Below are positions 20,809 through 30,876 of a DNA stretch of 64,000 bases, one piece after another (position 1 is the first letter of the stretch; every line of letters starts with the position of its first letter). The stretch lies in contig NZ_QHLY01000012.1 in NCBI RefSeq assembly GCF_003185895.1, forward strand, positions 1,988,917 through 2,052,916, given 5' to 3'. This DNA is from Cryobacterium arcticum. Lineage in GTDB: Bacteria; Actinomycetota; Actinomycetes; Actinomycetales; Microbacteriaceae. Under the pieces are notes generated by a model. The model saw only the letters and a program-made list of their open reading frames with translations. It was not told the origin of the DNA and searched no databases. The position numbers were made by a program, and so were the translations under genes.

Positions 20809-23800
20809 TTAGATGTCGTCGATTGACGACGACTCAAACCGGGTGGAAATGTTGATGCCCAGCTCCTCCGCTGCGCGGAAGACCTCGTCATCCGTGTCGC
20901 GCAGGCTGACTGCGGTTCCATCGGCCGAGAGCACCTCGACGTTCAGGCACAGCGACTGCATTTCCTTGATCAGAACCTTGAAGCTCTCGGGGATACCGGG
21001 TTCCTGAATGTTCTCGCCCTTGACGATGGCTTCGTACACCTTGACGCGGCCGAGGATGTCGTCCGACTTGATGGTCAGGAGTTCCTGCAGGGCGTAAGCG
21101 GCTCCATATGCTTCGAGCGCCCACACCTCCATCTCACCGAAACGCTGTCCACCGAACTGCGCCTTACCACCCAGCGGCTGCTGCGTGATCATGGAGTACG
21201 GACCCGTCGAGCGTGCGTGGATCTTGTCATCGACAAGGTGGTGCAGCTTCAGGATGTACATGTATCCGACCGCGATTGGCATCGGGTACGGCTCGCCGGA
21301 GCGGCCATCGAACAGCTGCGTCTTTCCGGTGGAGTCGATGAGGCGGTCGCCGTCGCGAGTCAGAGTCGTCGAGTCGAGCAGACCGGCGATTTCCTCCTCG
21401 AGCGCGCCGTCGAATACCGGGGTCGCGACCTTGGTGTTCGGGGCTGCGCTGTGAGCGGCCTCGGGCAGACGGCCGGCCCACTTGGGCTTGCCCTCAACCT
21501 GCCAGCCCTGCTTGGCGATCCAGCCGAGGTGGGTCTCCAGGACCTGGCCGAAGTTCATTCGACCGGGGATGCCCAGCGGGTTCAGGATGATGTCGACCGG
21601 GGTTCCGTCGGCGAGGAACGGCATGTCCTCGACCGGCAGGATCTTGGAGATGACACCCTTGTTGCCGTGACGACCGGCGAGCTTGTCACCCTCGGTGATC
21701 TTGCGCTTCTGGGCGATGAAGACCACAACGCGCTGGTTGACGCCCGAGCCGAGCTCGTCGTCGCCATCCTGCGAGTCGAAGACCTTGACACCGATGATGG
21801 TGCCACGCTCACCGTGGGGAACCTTCAGCGAGGTGTCGCGAACTTCGCGGCTCTTCTCGTTGAAGATCGCGCGCAGCAGGCGCTCCTCAGCGGAAAGCTC
21901 GGTCTCGCCCTTCGGCGTGACCTTGCCCACGAGGATGTCGCCGGGGCGAACCTCGGCACCGATGCGGATGATGCCGCGCTCGTCCAGGTCTGCAAGCAGA
22001 TCCGGGGAGACGTTCGGCAGGTCGCGAGTGATCTCTTCCTTGCCCAACTTGGTGTCGCGCGCGTCAACTTCGTACTCTTCGATGTGAATCGAGGAGAGAA
22101 CGTCGTCCTTCACCAGGTTCTGGCTCAGGATGATGGCGTCCTCGAAGTTGTGACCCTCCCATGACATGAATGCCACGAGGAGGTTCTTTCCGAGTGCGAG
22201 CTCGCCCTGGTCGGTAGCGGGACCATCGGCGATGACCTCGCCGGCCTCGATACGGTCGCCGGCGTTGACGATGACGCGGTGGTTGTAGCTGGTGCCCTGG
22301 TTGGAGCGGCTGAACTTGCGCAGGTAGTAGTCCTGCGTTCCGCCCTCGTCGAGCTGGATGGTGACGACATCAGCCGACACCTCCATGACCACACCGGACT
22401 TCTGTGCGGTGAGCACGTCGCCGGCGTCGATGGCCGCGAAGCCCTCCATACCGGTTCCGACCAGCGGGCTGTCGCTGAGCAGCAGCGGCACAGCCTGACG
22501 CTGCATGTTGGCACCCATGAGTGCGCGGTTAGCGTCGTCGTGCTCGAGGAAGGGGATGAGCGAGGTCGCGACCGACACCATCTGGCGCGGCGAGACATCC
22601 ATGTAGCCGATGTCTTCTGCGGGGAAGAGGTCGACCTCTCCACCCTTCTTACGGGCCAGAACGCGGCCCTCAGCGAAGCGGGCTGCCTTGGTCAGCGGGG
22701 CGTTGGCCTGCGCGACGATGTACTCGTCTTCCTCACTTGCGGTGAGGTAGTCGATCGTCGTGGAGACGACACCGTCGATGACACGACGGTACGGGGTCTC
22801 GATGAAACCGAAGGCGTTGATCCGCGCGAAGGAGGCGAGCGAACCGATCAGCCCGATGTTCGGGCCTTCCGGGGTTTCAATCGGGCACATGCGGCCGTAG
22901 TGGGACGGGTGAACGTCTCGCACCTCGACGCCGGCACGGTCACGGGACAGACCACCCGGGCCCAGCGCGGACAGACGACGCTTGTGCGTCAGGCCGGCGA
23001 GCGGGTTGTTCTGGTCCATGAACTGCGACAGCTGGCTCGTACCGAAGAACTCCTTGATCGCGGCGACGACGGGGCGCACGTTGATCAGGGTCTGCGGGGT
23101 GATCGCTTCGATGTCCTGCGTGGTCATGCGCTCGCGAACGACGCGCTCCATGCGGGACAGGCCGGTGCGCACCTGGTTCTGGATGAGCTCGCCGACGGCG
23201 CGGATACGACGGTTACCGAAGTGGTCGATGTCGTCGATGTCGATGCGGATGTCGGTCTCGACACCGTCGCGCGTTCCACGGATCGTGGTCTGGTTGTCGT
23301 GCAGCGCAACCAGGTACTTGATCGTGGCCAGGATGTCCTGGAGCGTGAGGACGGAGTCGCTCAGCGGAGCCTCGAGGCCCAGCTTGCGGTTGATCTTGTA
23401 ACGACCAACCTTGGCCAGGTCGTAGCGCTTGGAGTTGAAGAAGAAGTTGTCGAGCAGCGCACGCGCAGCCTCGGCAGCAACCTGTTCGCCCGGACGCAGC
23501 TTGCGGTAGATGTCCTTGAGGGCTTCTTCCTTGGTAAGGATGTTGTCCTTCTCAAGGGTGAGCTCGATGGACGCGAAGCCCTTGAATTCTTCGAGGATCT
23601 CTTCGGAGGTGAGGCCGAGAGCCTTGAGGAACACCGTGACGGACTGCTTGCGCTTGCGGTCGATGCGAACGCCGACCTGGTCGCGCTTGTCGATCTCGAA
23701 TTCGAGCCAGGCACCACGGCTCGGGATGACACGGGCGGAGTAGATGTCCTTATCGGAGGTCTTCTCCTGTTCGCGGTTGAAGTACACACCGGGCGAACGC

Positions 23801-24300
23801 ACCAGCTGCGACACGACGACACGCTCGGTGCCGTTGATCACGAAGGTGCCCTTGGGGGTCATCAGCGGGAAGTCGCCCATGAACACGGTCTGGGTCTTGA
23901 TCTCACCGGTGAGGTGGTTCATGAACTCAGCGTTCACATACAGCGGTGCGGAATAGGTCTTGCCCTTTTCCTTGCACTCGTCGATGGTGTACTTCTCCGG
24001 CTCGAGCTCCGGGTTGGTGAAGGACAGCTGCATCGTTTCGCTGAGGTCTTCGATCGGAGAGATCTCCTCGAAGATCTCGTCGAGACCGGTGCGAGTCGGC
24101 AGGTCCTGTCGTCCGGCAGCCTGAGCCTCGGCGACGCGAGCCTTCCAGATGTCGTTTCCGACGAGCCAGTCGAAGCTCTCGGTCTGCAAAGCCAGCAGAT
24201 CGGGAACGGTCAGGTTGTCGGTGATCTTTGCGAACGAAAGACGGCCAGCGGCTCGTCCGTTCTTGGGTGAATTGGTGGTTGCGTTGCGCGCAGCAGCCAA
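20809..24300 (-). CDS. rpoB: RNA polymerase beta subunit
   Basis: The 1163-residue beta subunit begins with TTG, with GGAGG 8 bases upstream. The rifampicin-resistance region reads [21 protein letters not shown] and continues [17 protein letters not shown]. The positions equivalent to E. coli D516, H526 and S531 are unchanged, so a rifampicin-sensitive enzyme is predicted. The C-terminus carries the usual [20 protein letters not shown]. It is transcribed first, with rpoC 44 bp behind. The neighbours usual upstream in many actinobacteria (rplJ-rplL) are absent; the next gene upstream is divergent. Confidence 0.98.
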   Translation of the reverse strand: MAAARNATTNSPKNGRAAGRLSFAKITDNLTVPDLLALQTESFDWLVGNDIWKARVAEAQAAGRQDLPTRTGLDEIFEEISPIEDLSETMQLSFTNPELEPEKYTIDECKEKGKTYSAPLYVNAEFMNHLTGEIKTQTVFMGDFPLMTPKGTFVINGTERVVVSQLVRSPGVYFNREQEKTSDKDIYSARVIPSRGAWLEFEIDKRDQVGVRIDRKRKQSVTVFLKALGLTSEEILEEFKGFASIELTLEKDNILTKEEALKDIYRKLRPGEQVAAEAARALLDNFFFNSKRYDLAKVGRYKINRKLGLEAPLSDSVLTLQDILATIKYLVALHDNQTTIRGTRDGVETDIRIDIDDIDHFGNRRIRAVGELIQNQVRTGLSRMERVVRERMTTQDIEAITPQTLINVRPVVAAIKEFFGTSQLSQFMDQNNPLAGLTHKRRLSALGPGGLSRDRAGVEVRDVHPSHYGRMCPIETPEGPNIGLIGSLASFARINAFGFIETPYRRVIDGVVSTTIDYLTASEEDEYIVAQANAPLTKAARFAEGRVLARKKGGEVDLFPAEDIGYMDVSPRQMVSVATSLIPFLEHDDANRALMGANMQRQAVPLLLSDSPLVGTGMEGFAAIDAGDVLTAQKSGVVMEVSADVVTIQLDEGGTQDYYLRKFSRSNQGTSYNHRVIVNAGDRIEAGEVIADGPATDQGELALGKNLLVAFMSWEGHNFEDAIILSQNLVKDDVLSSIHIEEYEVDARDTKLGKEEITRDLPNVSPDLLADLDERGIIRIGAEVRPGDILVGKVTPKGETELSAEERLLRAIFNEKSREVRDTSLKVPHGERGTIIGVKVFDSQDGDDELGSGVNQRVVVFIAQKRKITEGDKLAGRHGNKGVISKILPVEDMPFLADGTPVDIILNPLGIPGRMNFGQVLETHLGWIAKQGWQVEGKPKWAGRLPEAAHSAAPNTKVATPVFDGALEEEIAGLLDSTTLTRDGDRLIDSTGKTQLFDGRSGEPYPMPIAVGYMYILKLHHLVDDKIHARSTGPYSMITQQPLGGKAQFGGQRFGEMEVWALEAYGAAYALQELLTIKSDDILGRVKVYEAIVKGENIQEPGIPESFKVLIKEMQSLCLNVEVLSADGTAVSLRDTDDEVFRAAEELGINISTRFESSSIDDI

Positions 24301-24800
24301 GGAAGTAACCTCCGTGGACCCCGTCAGGTCTAATCACTGTTAGTAATTTGGTATGGACTCCACAGATCCTTCAGCTGGGATGTCCATCCGTAGATATGAG
24401 GACATCCGGCGAAGAAATGTGCTGCAAGGTGGCTTGAGCACGCAAAGCCGACCGCAATATGAAGGCAGAGTTAAATCTGGGAGCGCAAAGGTCAACTATA
24501 TGCCGTTGACGCGCTCGTGTCTACTGGAATGTTGACCTTCGTCAAATTCTCAGGTATAACCCGGTTTCGCGGGGCCGACTGGAGCGACGACGCTAGTGCG
24601 GGAGTTGCTCCATTCTGCACCATCCCGGCGGATGCTGCGTTCACGCCGCAAGCGTGTCGTTGCGGTGCGTTGATGATGCTGCGGTGGCGCGCACGGTTCC
24701 GCTCGCGAAAGCGGTTGTGTGGCTGCCTCCGGAGCGGGAAGCGACCATGGGACCGCACTCGCGAGATGTGGCGGGGTGACCGGGCTGTCAGACTGGGGGA
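24301..24800 (-). promoter_or_regulatory. rpoB promoter and leader region
   Basis: This 500-bp non-coding stretch is AT-richer than its flanks. On the minus strand, TAGACA (24523-24518) and TATAGT (24500-24495) are separated by exactly 17 nt, a good sigma-A-type promoter for rpoBC. A second TTGACG (24545-24540) lies just upstream. Transcription from here would give an rpoB leader of about 190 nt. The segment 24550-24800 holds nothing else I can identify, and the promoter of the divergent methyltransferase gene is not evident. Confidence 0.7.
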
Positions 24801-25670
24801 ATGAGCAGGGGCGAGCACGAACATCCGACGATCACGCTGAAACTGAGCGGTCACCAGGCCGTGATCGAGCCTGACCGCTTCACGCCGGGCAGCTACCAGC
24901 TGGTGGTCGACGGCACGCCGCAGTCGCACGTAAACATCGACAACCCAGACGAGTTGTTCTTCGAATACATCCAGCGCATCGGGCATGTCATCGACCTGAT
25001 TGGCGACCCGGGCGAGCCGATCACGGCCGTACACCTGGGCGCCGGCGCGCTCACCCTCCCCCGCTATGTGGAGGCGACCCGGCCGGGATCCCGGCAGCAG
25101 GTGGTGGAGATCGAGAGCGACCTGATCGACTTCGTGCGCGCCGAACTGCCCTGGGACAAGCGGGCGAACCTGCGGGTGCGGCACGGTGACGCCCGCGAGG
25201 TGCTCGGCAAGCTGCCCGCCGGGCTGCACGGCTCGGTGGACCTCGTGGTGGTCGACATCTTCTCCGGCGCCCGCACCCCGGCGCACGTGACCAGCCGCGA
25301 GTTCTACGAGCTGGCCGCCCCGCTGCTGTCTCCGCGGGGCGTTCTGGCCGTGAATGTGGCGGATGGGCCGGGCCTCGCGTTCGCCCGCGGCCAGGCGGCC
25401 ACGCTGTCGGCGGTATTCGGCAACGTTCTCGGACTCGCCGAGACGCAGGTGCTCAAGGGGCGCCGGTTCGGCAACATCGTCTTCGTGGCGTCACACGCGC
25501 CGCTCGACCTGCACTGGGTGCCGCGTCTCCTGGCCGGCGGCCCGCATCCGGCCAAGGTGATCGAGGGCGCAGAGCTCGCCCAGTTCATGTCGGCCGCGTC
25601 GGTGTCCACGGATGCGACGGCCACGCCGTCCCCGCTGCCCGGCCGCACGGTCTTCCAGATCGGCCACTAG
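24801..25670 (+). CDS. Spermidine synthase-like SAM-dependent methyltransferase fold protein
   Basis: The 289-residue product has a Rossmann methyltransferase fold of the polyamine synthase type: glycine-rich motif I (AVHLGAGALTLPRY), acidic motif (VVEIESDLIDFVR), and DLVVVDIFSGARTPAHVTS, where spermidine synthases carry their catalytic aspartate loop. Actinobacteria have many such spermidine-synthase-like proteins whose substrate is unknown. True polyamine synthesis is not implied because no speD/speB partner is nearby. The ATG follows GGGGGA very closely. It is divergent from rpoB. Confidence 0.8.
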   Translation: MSRGEHEHPTITLKLSGHQAVIEPDRFTPGSYQLVVDGTPQSHVNIDNPDELFFEYIQRIGHVIDLIGDPGEPITAVHLGAGALTLPRYVEATRPGSRQQVVEIESDLIDFVRAELPWDKRANLRVRHGDAREVLGKLPAGLHGSVDLVVVDIFSGARTPAHVTSREFYELAAPLLSPRGVLAVNVADGPGLAFARGQAATLSAVFGNVLGLAETQVLKGRRFGNIVFVASHAPLDLHWVPRLLAGGPHPAKVIEGAELAQFMSAASVSTDATATPSPLPGRTVFQIGH

Positions 25671-25677
25671 GCCGGCT

Positions 25678-25694
25678 CCCGGCAACACGCCGGG
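25678..25694 (+). terminator. Short hairpin after the methyltransferase gene
   Basis: CCCGGC and GCCGGG enclose AACAC, starting 7 nt after the stop codon. There is no U-tract. It is only a weak terminator candidate in this GC-rich context. Confidence 0.3.
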
Positions 25695-25863
25695 CGGCGG
25701 AAACATCCAGCCGCACCTGGGCGAGAGGACGGCGGCGTTCGGGGCGGCAACGTCGCGGCACACCCCCGCAGACGGGTGGCCGGGCCGCGCGGCCGGGTTA
25801 CTCTGGAAGGGAAACCCGACCTCACCCGCGGCACCCCTCGGCCGCCCTGTCAAGGACACCATC

Positions 25864-26391
25864 CTGACCATCATCACTGGCTACGACGCCGTTACCCTCC
25901 GGGAAAAAGTCGACCTCCCCGCCGCCGCCGAACGTCTCACCGACCTCGGCCTGCTGCGCAGCCTGTCTGCCCTCAACGAGAAGGTCACCCTGCTGCGACT
26001 GCTCGACCGCCTGGACGAGGCGTTCGAGATCGCCAACCAGGCGTTGCGCCAGGCCCGGTTCACCGGCGACCGGCAGGACTTCGTGCTGTGCCGCATCCGC
26101 CGTGCCCAGGTGATGCAGTTTCAGGGCAAGCTCGAGGATGCCGCGTCGGAGCTCACCCAGTGCGTGCTCGAGTCCGAGACCCACGAGTGGAACCTCACCG
26201 CCGCCTTCGCGCGGGAGACCCGCGGCAAGGTGCAGTTCGAGCAGGACGAGCTCGAGGGCGCGCTGACCGACTTCACCGCCGCGGTGTTCCTGCGGGAGAA
26301 GGCCGGGGCCTCGCCCGACGAGCTGGAGAGCGCCCTGATCGCCGTTGCCGTGGTGGAGTCCTTCATCGGCGAGCGCCGCACCACCCGCTGA
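25864..26391 (+). CDS. TPR-like helical repeat protein, start uncertain
   Basis: About 175 residues, almost entirely helical, with repeat-like pairs (LDEAFEIANQALRQARF; LEDAASELTQCVLESETHEW; LEGALTDFTAAVFLREKAG) typical of tetratricopeptide proteins. The recognisable protein begins near ILTIITGYDAVTLREK, but no ATG, GTG or TTG lies in frame close by. The only in-frame ATG upstream (25612) falls inside the preceding gene. A CTG at 25864 with AAGGA 7 bases upstream is the best start I can see. Function is unknown; TPR proteins usually mediate protein contacts. Confidence 0.65.
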   Translation: MTIITGYDAVTLREKVDLPAAAERLTDLGLLRSLSALNEKVTLLRLLDRLDEAFEIANQALRQARFTGDRQDFVLCRIRRAQVMQFQGKLEDAASELTQCVLESETHEWNLTAAFARETRGKVQFEQDELEGALTDFTAAVFLREKAGASPDELESALIAVAVVESFIGERRTTR

Positions 26392-26462
26392 GCCGCCTCC
26401 CTGGCATCAGCCGGCTGCGAATGTGGTCATTTCCGAGCGTTTCGTGGCATTCTGCAGGAGTT

Positions 26463-27662
26463 ATGCAACACAAACGGATGTGGGGCGGCTGGGCTGCCGC
26501 GGGCCTGGTCGCGCTGCTCTGCGCCTGCTCGGCCGGCGCTCCCCGGCCCAGCGCCAGCACGAGCACCCCGGCGCAGCCCACGCCGGCGGCGACCGCGACG
26601 CCCACGGCTGCGCCAGCGCCGCCCGTGCCGGTGCGCCCGGTGGGAGACCCGGTGGTGATCGCTGAGGGGCTCGATGCGCCCTGGTCAGTGCTCCGGCTGC
26701 CGAGCGGCGCCACCGTGATCAGCGAACGGGACACCGCTCTCGTGCGGGAGCTACTGCCGGATGGCAGCCTGCGCGACGCCGGGACCGTCGCCGACGTCGT
26801 TCCGAACGGTGAAGGCGGGCTGCTCGGGTTGGCCTTCCTGCCGGCGAACGCCGAGGGCACCTTCGAGACGGCGACGGCTGTTCCCGCGGATCCCACGGCA
26901 GCCGAGGCCGATGCCGGCTGGGTCTACGCGTATTTCACCGCCGCATCCGAGAACCGCATTGTGCGGATGCCGCTCACCGGCAGCGCGGGCAGTCTCGGCC
27001 TGGGCGCGGCCGAGCCGGTGCTCAGCGGCATTCCCGCGGCCGGCAACCACAACGGCGGGCGGATCGCCTTTGGACCCGACGGCCTGCTCTACGCCACGGC
27101 CGGCGACGCGGGCAACTCCGCCAACGCGCAGGACCTCGGCTCGCTGGGCGGCAAGATTCTGCGGATAACACCCACCGGCGACGTGCCGGCCGACAACCCG
27201 TTCGGCACCCTGGTGTATTCCTACGGTCACCGCAATCCGCAGGGCATCGCCTGGGATTCCACCGGCCGGCTGTGGGCGAGCGAGTTCGGCCAGAACACCT
27301 GGGACGAGCTCAACCAGATCACCGCGGGCGGCAACTATGGCTGGCCCGAGGTGGAAGGCATCGGCGACACCGAGGGCTTCATCAACCCGGTGCAGCAGTG
27401 GTCCACCGACGACGCCAGCCCGAGCGGACTGGCGATCGTGAACGACACCCTGTTCCTGGCCAGCCTGCGCGGCGAGCGGCTCTGGCGCGTCGATCCCTCC
27501 ACAGGCACGGTCGACGAGTGGTTTACCAACAGCTACGGCCGACTGCGCGATGTGCTGTCGGGCCCCGGTGGCACACTGTGGTTCGTGACGAACAATACGG
27601 ATGGCCGTGGCAACCCCGCCCCCGGCGACGACCGCCTCTACCAGGTGCAGGTGGGGTCCTGA
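26463..27662 (+). CDS. PQQ-type glucose/sorbosone dehydrogenase-like lipoprotein
   Basis: The 399-residue product has an N-terminal lipoprotein signal (LVALLCAC-S), a Pro/Thr/Ala linker, then a six-bladed beta-propeller of the soluble glucose/sorbosone dehydrogenase family. Landmarks are LDAPWSV, NGEGGLLGLAF, AGNHNGGRIAFGPDGLLYA, YGHRNPQGIAWD, EFGQNTWDELN and GGNYGWPEVEG. Members oxidise sugars or aldoses with bound PQQ, on the outside of the cell. PQQ binding itself cannot be confirmed from motifs alone. AGGAG lies only 2 bases before the ATG. The stop overlaps the start of the SprT-like gene (TGATG). Confidence 0.85.
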   Translation: MQHKRMWGGWAAAGLVALLCACSAGAPRPSASTSTPAQPTPAATATPTAAPAPPVPVRPVGDPVVIAEGLDAPWSVLRLPSGATVISERDTALVRELLPDGSLRDAGTVADVVPNGEGGLLGLAFLPANAEGTFETATAVPADPTAAEADAGWVYAYFTAASENRIVRMPLTGSAGSLGLGAAEPVLSGIPAAGNHNGGRIAFGPDGLLYATAGDAGNSANAQDLGSLGGKILRITPTGDVPADNPFGTLVYSYGHRNPQGIAWDSTGRLWASEFGQNTWDELNQITAGGNYGWPEVEGIGDTEGFINPVQQWSTDDASPSGLAIVNDTLFLASLRGERLWRVDPSTGTVDEWFTNSYGRLRDVLSGPGGTLWFVTNNTDGRGNPAPGDDRLYQVQVGS

Positions 27663-28153
27663 TGGCCGACCTCATGCGGGTGCGGCGCTGGGCGGACGCG
27701 CTCATCACCCTGCACCTCGACCCCAGCTGGACATTCGACTTCGACAACGCGAAGAAGCGTGCCGGCCTCTGCAACTTCACCATCAAGCGCATCACGGTGT
27801 CGCGGTACCTCGCCGCCCGGTACGGCGACGACGAGATCCACCAGATCCTGCTGCACGAGGTGGCGCACGCCCTGGCGGGCGCTAGGGCGGGGCACGGCCC
27901 GGCCTGGCGCAGTGTGGCCGCCGGCCTCGGCTATGACGGCAAGCGCACCCACGACGGCGAGATCGCCGACGACCTCGCACCCTGGGTGGGCACCTGCGCC
28001 GCCGGGCACACCCACTACCGGTACCGGCAGCCCACTCGTCCCCTGGCCTGCGGGCTGTGCGGCCGCGGCTTCACCGCCGCCCACGTGATCACCTGGACCC
28101 GGCGCGAGATCACCCCGGCCGCCCGGCGCCAGGCCGCCGCCAAAGCGCGCTGA
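27662..28153 (+). CDS. SprT-like zinc metalloprotease domain protein
   Basis: The 163-residue product carries the zinc-protease motif HEVAHALAG with a third ligand candidate in RAGHGPAW. A C-terminal zinc-ribbon-like part follows (GTCAAGHTHYRY ... LACGLCGRGF, with two Cys pairs). This is the SprT/SPRTN arrangement. Eukaryotic Spartan removes DNA-protein crosslinks; bacterial members are poorly characterised. The ATG overlaps the upstream stop by one base, indicating coupled translation, though the two products have no obvious common role. Confidence 0.85.
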   Translation: MADLMRVRRWADALITLHLDPSWTFDFDNAKKRAGLCNFTIKRITVSRYLAARYGDDEIHQILLHEVAHALAGARAGHGPAWRSVAAGLGYDGKRTHDGEIADDLAPWVGTCAAGHTHYRYRQPTRPLACGLCGRGFTAAHVITWTRREITPAARRQAAAKAR

Positions 28154-28204
28154 CGGCGGGACGCCGGGACGCCGGGGCTTGCCCGTCCGACACGCGCTCG
28201 TGCG

Positions 28205-28282
28205 TGCGCGCAACTGTTGCCCGAGCGGACAATTGTGGCCGAACCGGGCGCAGAAGTCCGCACGGGGAACAGTTGGGCGCGC
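28205..28282. repeat. Hairpin element, family 1, diverged copy
   Basis: Outer arms GCGCGC-AACTGTT and AACAGTT-GGGCGCGC and inner arms CGGAC (28226-28230) and GTCCG (28256-28260) form a long hairpin between two convergent genes. The order TTGCCC, CGGAC, GTCCG, then an AA-CAGTTG-like right arm matches the elements at 29419, 37685 and 39154, but with many changes. It may act as a bidirectional terminator. Confidence 0.55.
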
Positions 28283-28325
28283 GGCTTGGTGCGGCGCGGC
28301 GCGAGTCCGCCTGTTCTCGAGGCGG

Positions 28326-28628
28326 CTACTCGATGACCTGGAGGTCCTTCCAGAAGGCGACGTAGCCGCTGTAGTCCTGGCCGACCCGGTCGAAGGAGCT
28401 CGGCGTGGGCGCGGGGTAGCTGAACGCGCCGTCGGTGACGCTCGAGGTGCCGTCGCTCACGGTGAAGTACTGAGCTTCGCCCTTCCACGAGCAGGTGTAC
28501 GGCGTGTCGGTCGGGGTGAGGAACCCCTCGGCGATGCTCGACGGCGGGAAGTACCAGTTGCCCTCGATCTTGATCAGGTCTTCTAGGGGTGCTTCGGCCA
28601 CGGTCGTGCCGTTGAGAACTGCCTTCAT
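28326..28628 (-). CDS. DUF427 domain protein
   Basis: The 100-residue single-domain protein has the DUF427 signature: AVLNGTTVAEA, NWYFPPSSI, TPYTCSWKGEAQYF and a C-terminal YSGYVAFWKDLQVIE. The family is common in actinobacteria and has a compact beta fold. Its biochemical role is unestablished. GAAGGAG lies 5 bases before the ATG. It stands alone, convergent with the SprT-like gene. Confidence 0.88.
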   Translation of the reverse strand: MKAVLNGTTVAEAPLEDLIKIEGNWYFPPSSIAEGFLTPTDTPYTCSWKGEAQYFTVSDGTSSVTDGAFSYPAPTPSSFDRVGQDYSGYVAFWKDLQVIE

Positions 28629-28806
28629 GCTGGCTCCTTCATCGGATGGTGCGGGTCAGCGCAGGCAAGGCAGGCGCATGCCCGGGTGCAACGCGCACCT
28701 GGCCGACCGCATTCCCGCGACCACCACTATGGGTTGCCCAATTCGCCCAACCCCAGCACTAGTCGAAACGGGCCGCTCATCGCACGCCGGGCACGCCGGG
28801 TCGGCT

Positions 28807-29370
28807 TCAGGCGGGGAAGACGAACTCGGAGACGACCGCCACCTCGGGAGTGGAGGCATCCGGTGCCGGGGCGAGAGCGGCGGCTACGGCGGTCGCCCGG
28901 TCAGTGGCGGCGAGGGCCTGTCCGGTCTCCGACGCCTTGACCAGGTGCTTCACCGCGCGCTTGAGGCCCACGAAGCTGGCGGCTGCGGCGGCGGCCTCTG
29001 GTGAGCAGTGGTCGATGCCGCGTTCGGCGAGCGCGTCGATCACGGCGCCGGCCGCCAGCTGGTCCTCCATGGCGAAGCGGATGGTTCCGTCGGCGCGACG
29101 CTCCCCCACCGCGATGACCGCCACCGAGAACCTGTCGCCCTTCTCGGTCTGCCGGGCGAGTGCCCAGTCGGCCACGAGGGCACTGCCGGCGAGGTCGGCC
29201 GTGATGACCGTGTGAGCCGAGAGCGGCGTGGGCAGGCCGAGAGCGGCATCCACCGCGGGAAGGGCATCGGCGAGCACGATCACATCGGCATCGGCGGCGA
29301 GGGCCTGGAAGCCGGCGAGCCCCCAGTCGAATCGGACCTGGTACTTGATCTGGGGCTGCACGTCGCTCAC
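28807..29370 (-). CDS. 2-phosphosulfolactate phosphatase (ComB)-like protein
   Basis: The 187-residue product resembles ComB: QVRFDWGLAGFQALAADADVIVLADALPAVD at the N-terminus (an acidic metal-binding fold), GSALVADWAL, VAVIAVGERRADGTIRFAMED and IDHCSPEAAAAAASF near the end. In methanogens ComB acts in coenzyme M synthesis. In actinobacteria that pathway is absent and the role is unknown, so the name denotes family only. The start is GTG. The 178 bp between it and DUF427 holds a small GGGTTG/CAACCC hairpin (28731-28753) that could end this transcript. Confidence 0.75.
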   Translation of the reverse strand: MSDVQPQIKYQVRFDWGLAGFQALAADADVIVLADALPAVDAALGLPTPLSAHTVITADLAGSALVADWALARQTEKGDRFSVAVIAVGERRADGTIRFAMEDQLAAGAVIDALAERGIDHCSPEAAAAAASFVGLKRAVKHLVKASETGQALAATDRATAVAAALAPAPDASTPEVAVVSEFVFPA

Positions 29371-29418
29371 CCGTTCAGATTACCGGGCACTGTACTTTCC
29401 CGGCGACGGCCGCCGCCG

Positions 29419-29488
29419 CCGAATTGCCCCGCCACGGACGAGGTGCCCCCGCACACCGGGGCAGCTCGTCCGCAGGTGGGCAACTCGG
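29419..29488. repeat. Hairpin element, family 1
   Basis: Outer arms CCGAATTGCCC and GGGCAACTCGG (one mismatch), middle arms CGGACGAG and CTCGTCCG (perfect) and inner TGCCCC/GGGGCA make a nearly continuous 70-nt hairpin. It lies between the end of the coiled-coil protein gene and the ComB-like gene. The right half matches the element at 39154 almost base for base. Confidence 0.8.
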
Positions 29489-29502
29489 CGGATTCATCCG
29501 GC

Positions 29503-30768
29503 TCAGTGGGTGTCGTAGTGCGCCAGAGCGTCGGCGTCCGTGGCGTGGGTCATCGCCCGGCGGGCGGCGTCGAGGGCGGAAACCGGGTCGGCCTCGGCCT
29601 CGGCGAGGATGAGCTGGCGTTCGGCTTCGGCCAGTCGGGTGCGGGCGTCGGCGCCGACGCGGCCACGGTTGGCGGTGATGAAGTCGCGGGTGATGCCGAT
29701 CTGGCTGCGGGCGGCCAGGTGGGCGCCCACGTAGGCCTCGCGGGCGTTGTCGCGGCGCAGCTGGCGGTTGCGCGCCTCAGAGCGGGTGACGTCGAGGCCG
29801 TCGAGGGCCTCACGCAACCGGGCGAGGTCGGCCGACGGGTCGCTCACTCGGCCCGGGCGGCGCAGGTCGGCCACGACGGCGTCGGCGACGGCGATCACCC
29901 GGTTGAGGACGGCGCTGGCGTCGGACTCCTCGTGCCGGTCGCGTAGCGCGCGGGCTTCGGCGAGCTCGGTCTCGGCGGCGGCCAGCGCTGTGCCCAGGCT
30001 GGCGAAACCCACGTGCAGCTGGTCTTCGCCGGTCTCGATCGCGTCGAGCAGGGTCGTGGCGGTGAACAGGGCGCGCTCGGCGGCGCCGACCTGGTCACCG
30101 ACGGGCTCCGTGGCGCCGGCAGACAGGCGGGCGGCGGCGGCATCGGCAGCGCGCCGGCCGTCGTCGATCGAGGCCCGCGCCCGGTCGACGTTGCCGCTGA
30201 TGGCGGCGAGCGCCTCGGCGGAGTAGCTGGTGGCGAGCCGGTCGAGGGTGGCGGCCCCGCCGGCGAGGCGGTCGGTGGCCCGGTCGAGGCGGCGGCGCAG
30301 CTGGTCGAGCTGGATCGGGGCGTTCTGCTCCACCACGCGCTTGCTGTCGAACTCGCGGGTCTGCGCGTTCAGCCGGGCGGTGGCTTCATCGGCCAAGCGG
30401 GTGATCTGCTCCGTCCACTGCCGAACCTGCGTGTCGGTGTCTGGCACGCCGTCATCGAGCTTCTGCTTGAGCGCGAACGCCTCCCGCAGCTGCCGCTTGG
30501 ACACCTCGAGCGCGCCGGCGAAATCGGCCGTGGCCCGCTCACCGAACTGGGCGATGGCGAAGCCGAGCTCGTCGGTGGCAGCCTCGATCAGGTCATCCGC
30601 CCGCACCAGGCTGATCGCCGCGGTGCGCGCACGCTCGGTGATCTCGGCATTCTGGGCGGCACGGATGCCGCGGCTGCGGCGCCGGGACGCCGACACGAGC
30701 AGGCTGATCACGCCCACAACAACGGCGAGAACGATGACGGACGGGAGCCACCACAGAGCATCTGTCAT
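29503..30768 (-). CDS. Membrane-anchored coiled-coil protein
   Basis: The 421-residue product has one N-terminal membrane helix (about residues 5-28) and RRRSRG as a stop-transfer signal. The rest is almost wholly alpha-helical, Ala-, Arg- and Asp-rich coiled coil (ERARTAAISLVRADDLIEAATDEL; RLADEATARLNAQTREF). The sequence resembles the helical part that follows TPM domains in actinobacterial proteins, but no TPM domain is present. A scaffold or envelope role is plausible. No catalytic motif is visible. Confidence 0.75.
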   Translation of the reverse strand: MTDALWWLPSVIVLAVVVGVISLLVSASRRRSRGIRAAQNAEITERARTAAISLVRADDLIEAATDELGFAIAQFGERATADFAGALEVSKRQLREAFALKQKLDDGVPDTDTQVRQWTEQITRLADEATARLNAQTREFDSKRVVEQNAPIQLDQLRRRLDRATDRLAGGAATLDRLATSYSAEALAAISGNVDRARASIDDGRRAADAAAARLSAGATEPVGDQVGAAERALFTATTLLDAIETGEDQLHVGFASLGTALAAAETELAEARALRDRHEESDASAVLNRVIAVADAVVADLRRPGRVSDPSADLARLREALDGLDVTRSEARNRQLRRDNAREAYVGAHLAARSQIGITRDFITANRGRVGADARTRLAEAERQLILAEAEADPVSALDAARRAMTHATDADALAHYDTH

Positions 30769-30845
30769 GCCGACATCTTATTGAGCGAAGCTGGTGAAAC
30801 CCCCGGTGGGCAGGCCGGTCCGGCGGCGTTTCGAGATCGGCTCGC

Positions 30846-30871
30846 GGGGTCTCGACAAGCTCGTGCAGCGG
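30846..30871. repeat. TCTCGACAAGCTC-type intergenic repeat, variant
   Basis: GGGGTCTCGACAAGCTCGTG followed by CAGCGG matches the units at 13441 and 16782 except for a TG in place of AC. It lies between the coiled-coil gene and the EVE-domain gene. Confidence 0.65.
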
Positions 30872-30876
30872 CGGGG

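Noticed and set aside
25776..26462. Fusion of an upstream Arg/Pro-rich frame with the sugar dehydrogenase
   Set aside because: It overlaps the TPR-like gene in another frame, whereas a lipoprotein signal starts at 26463.
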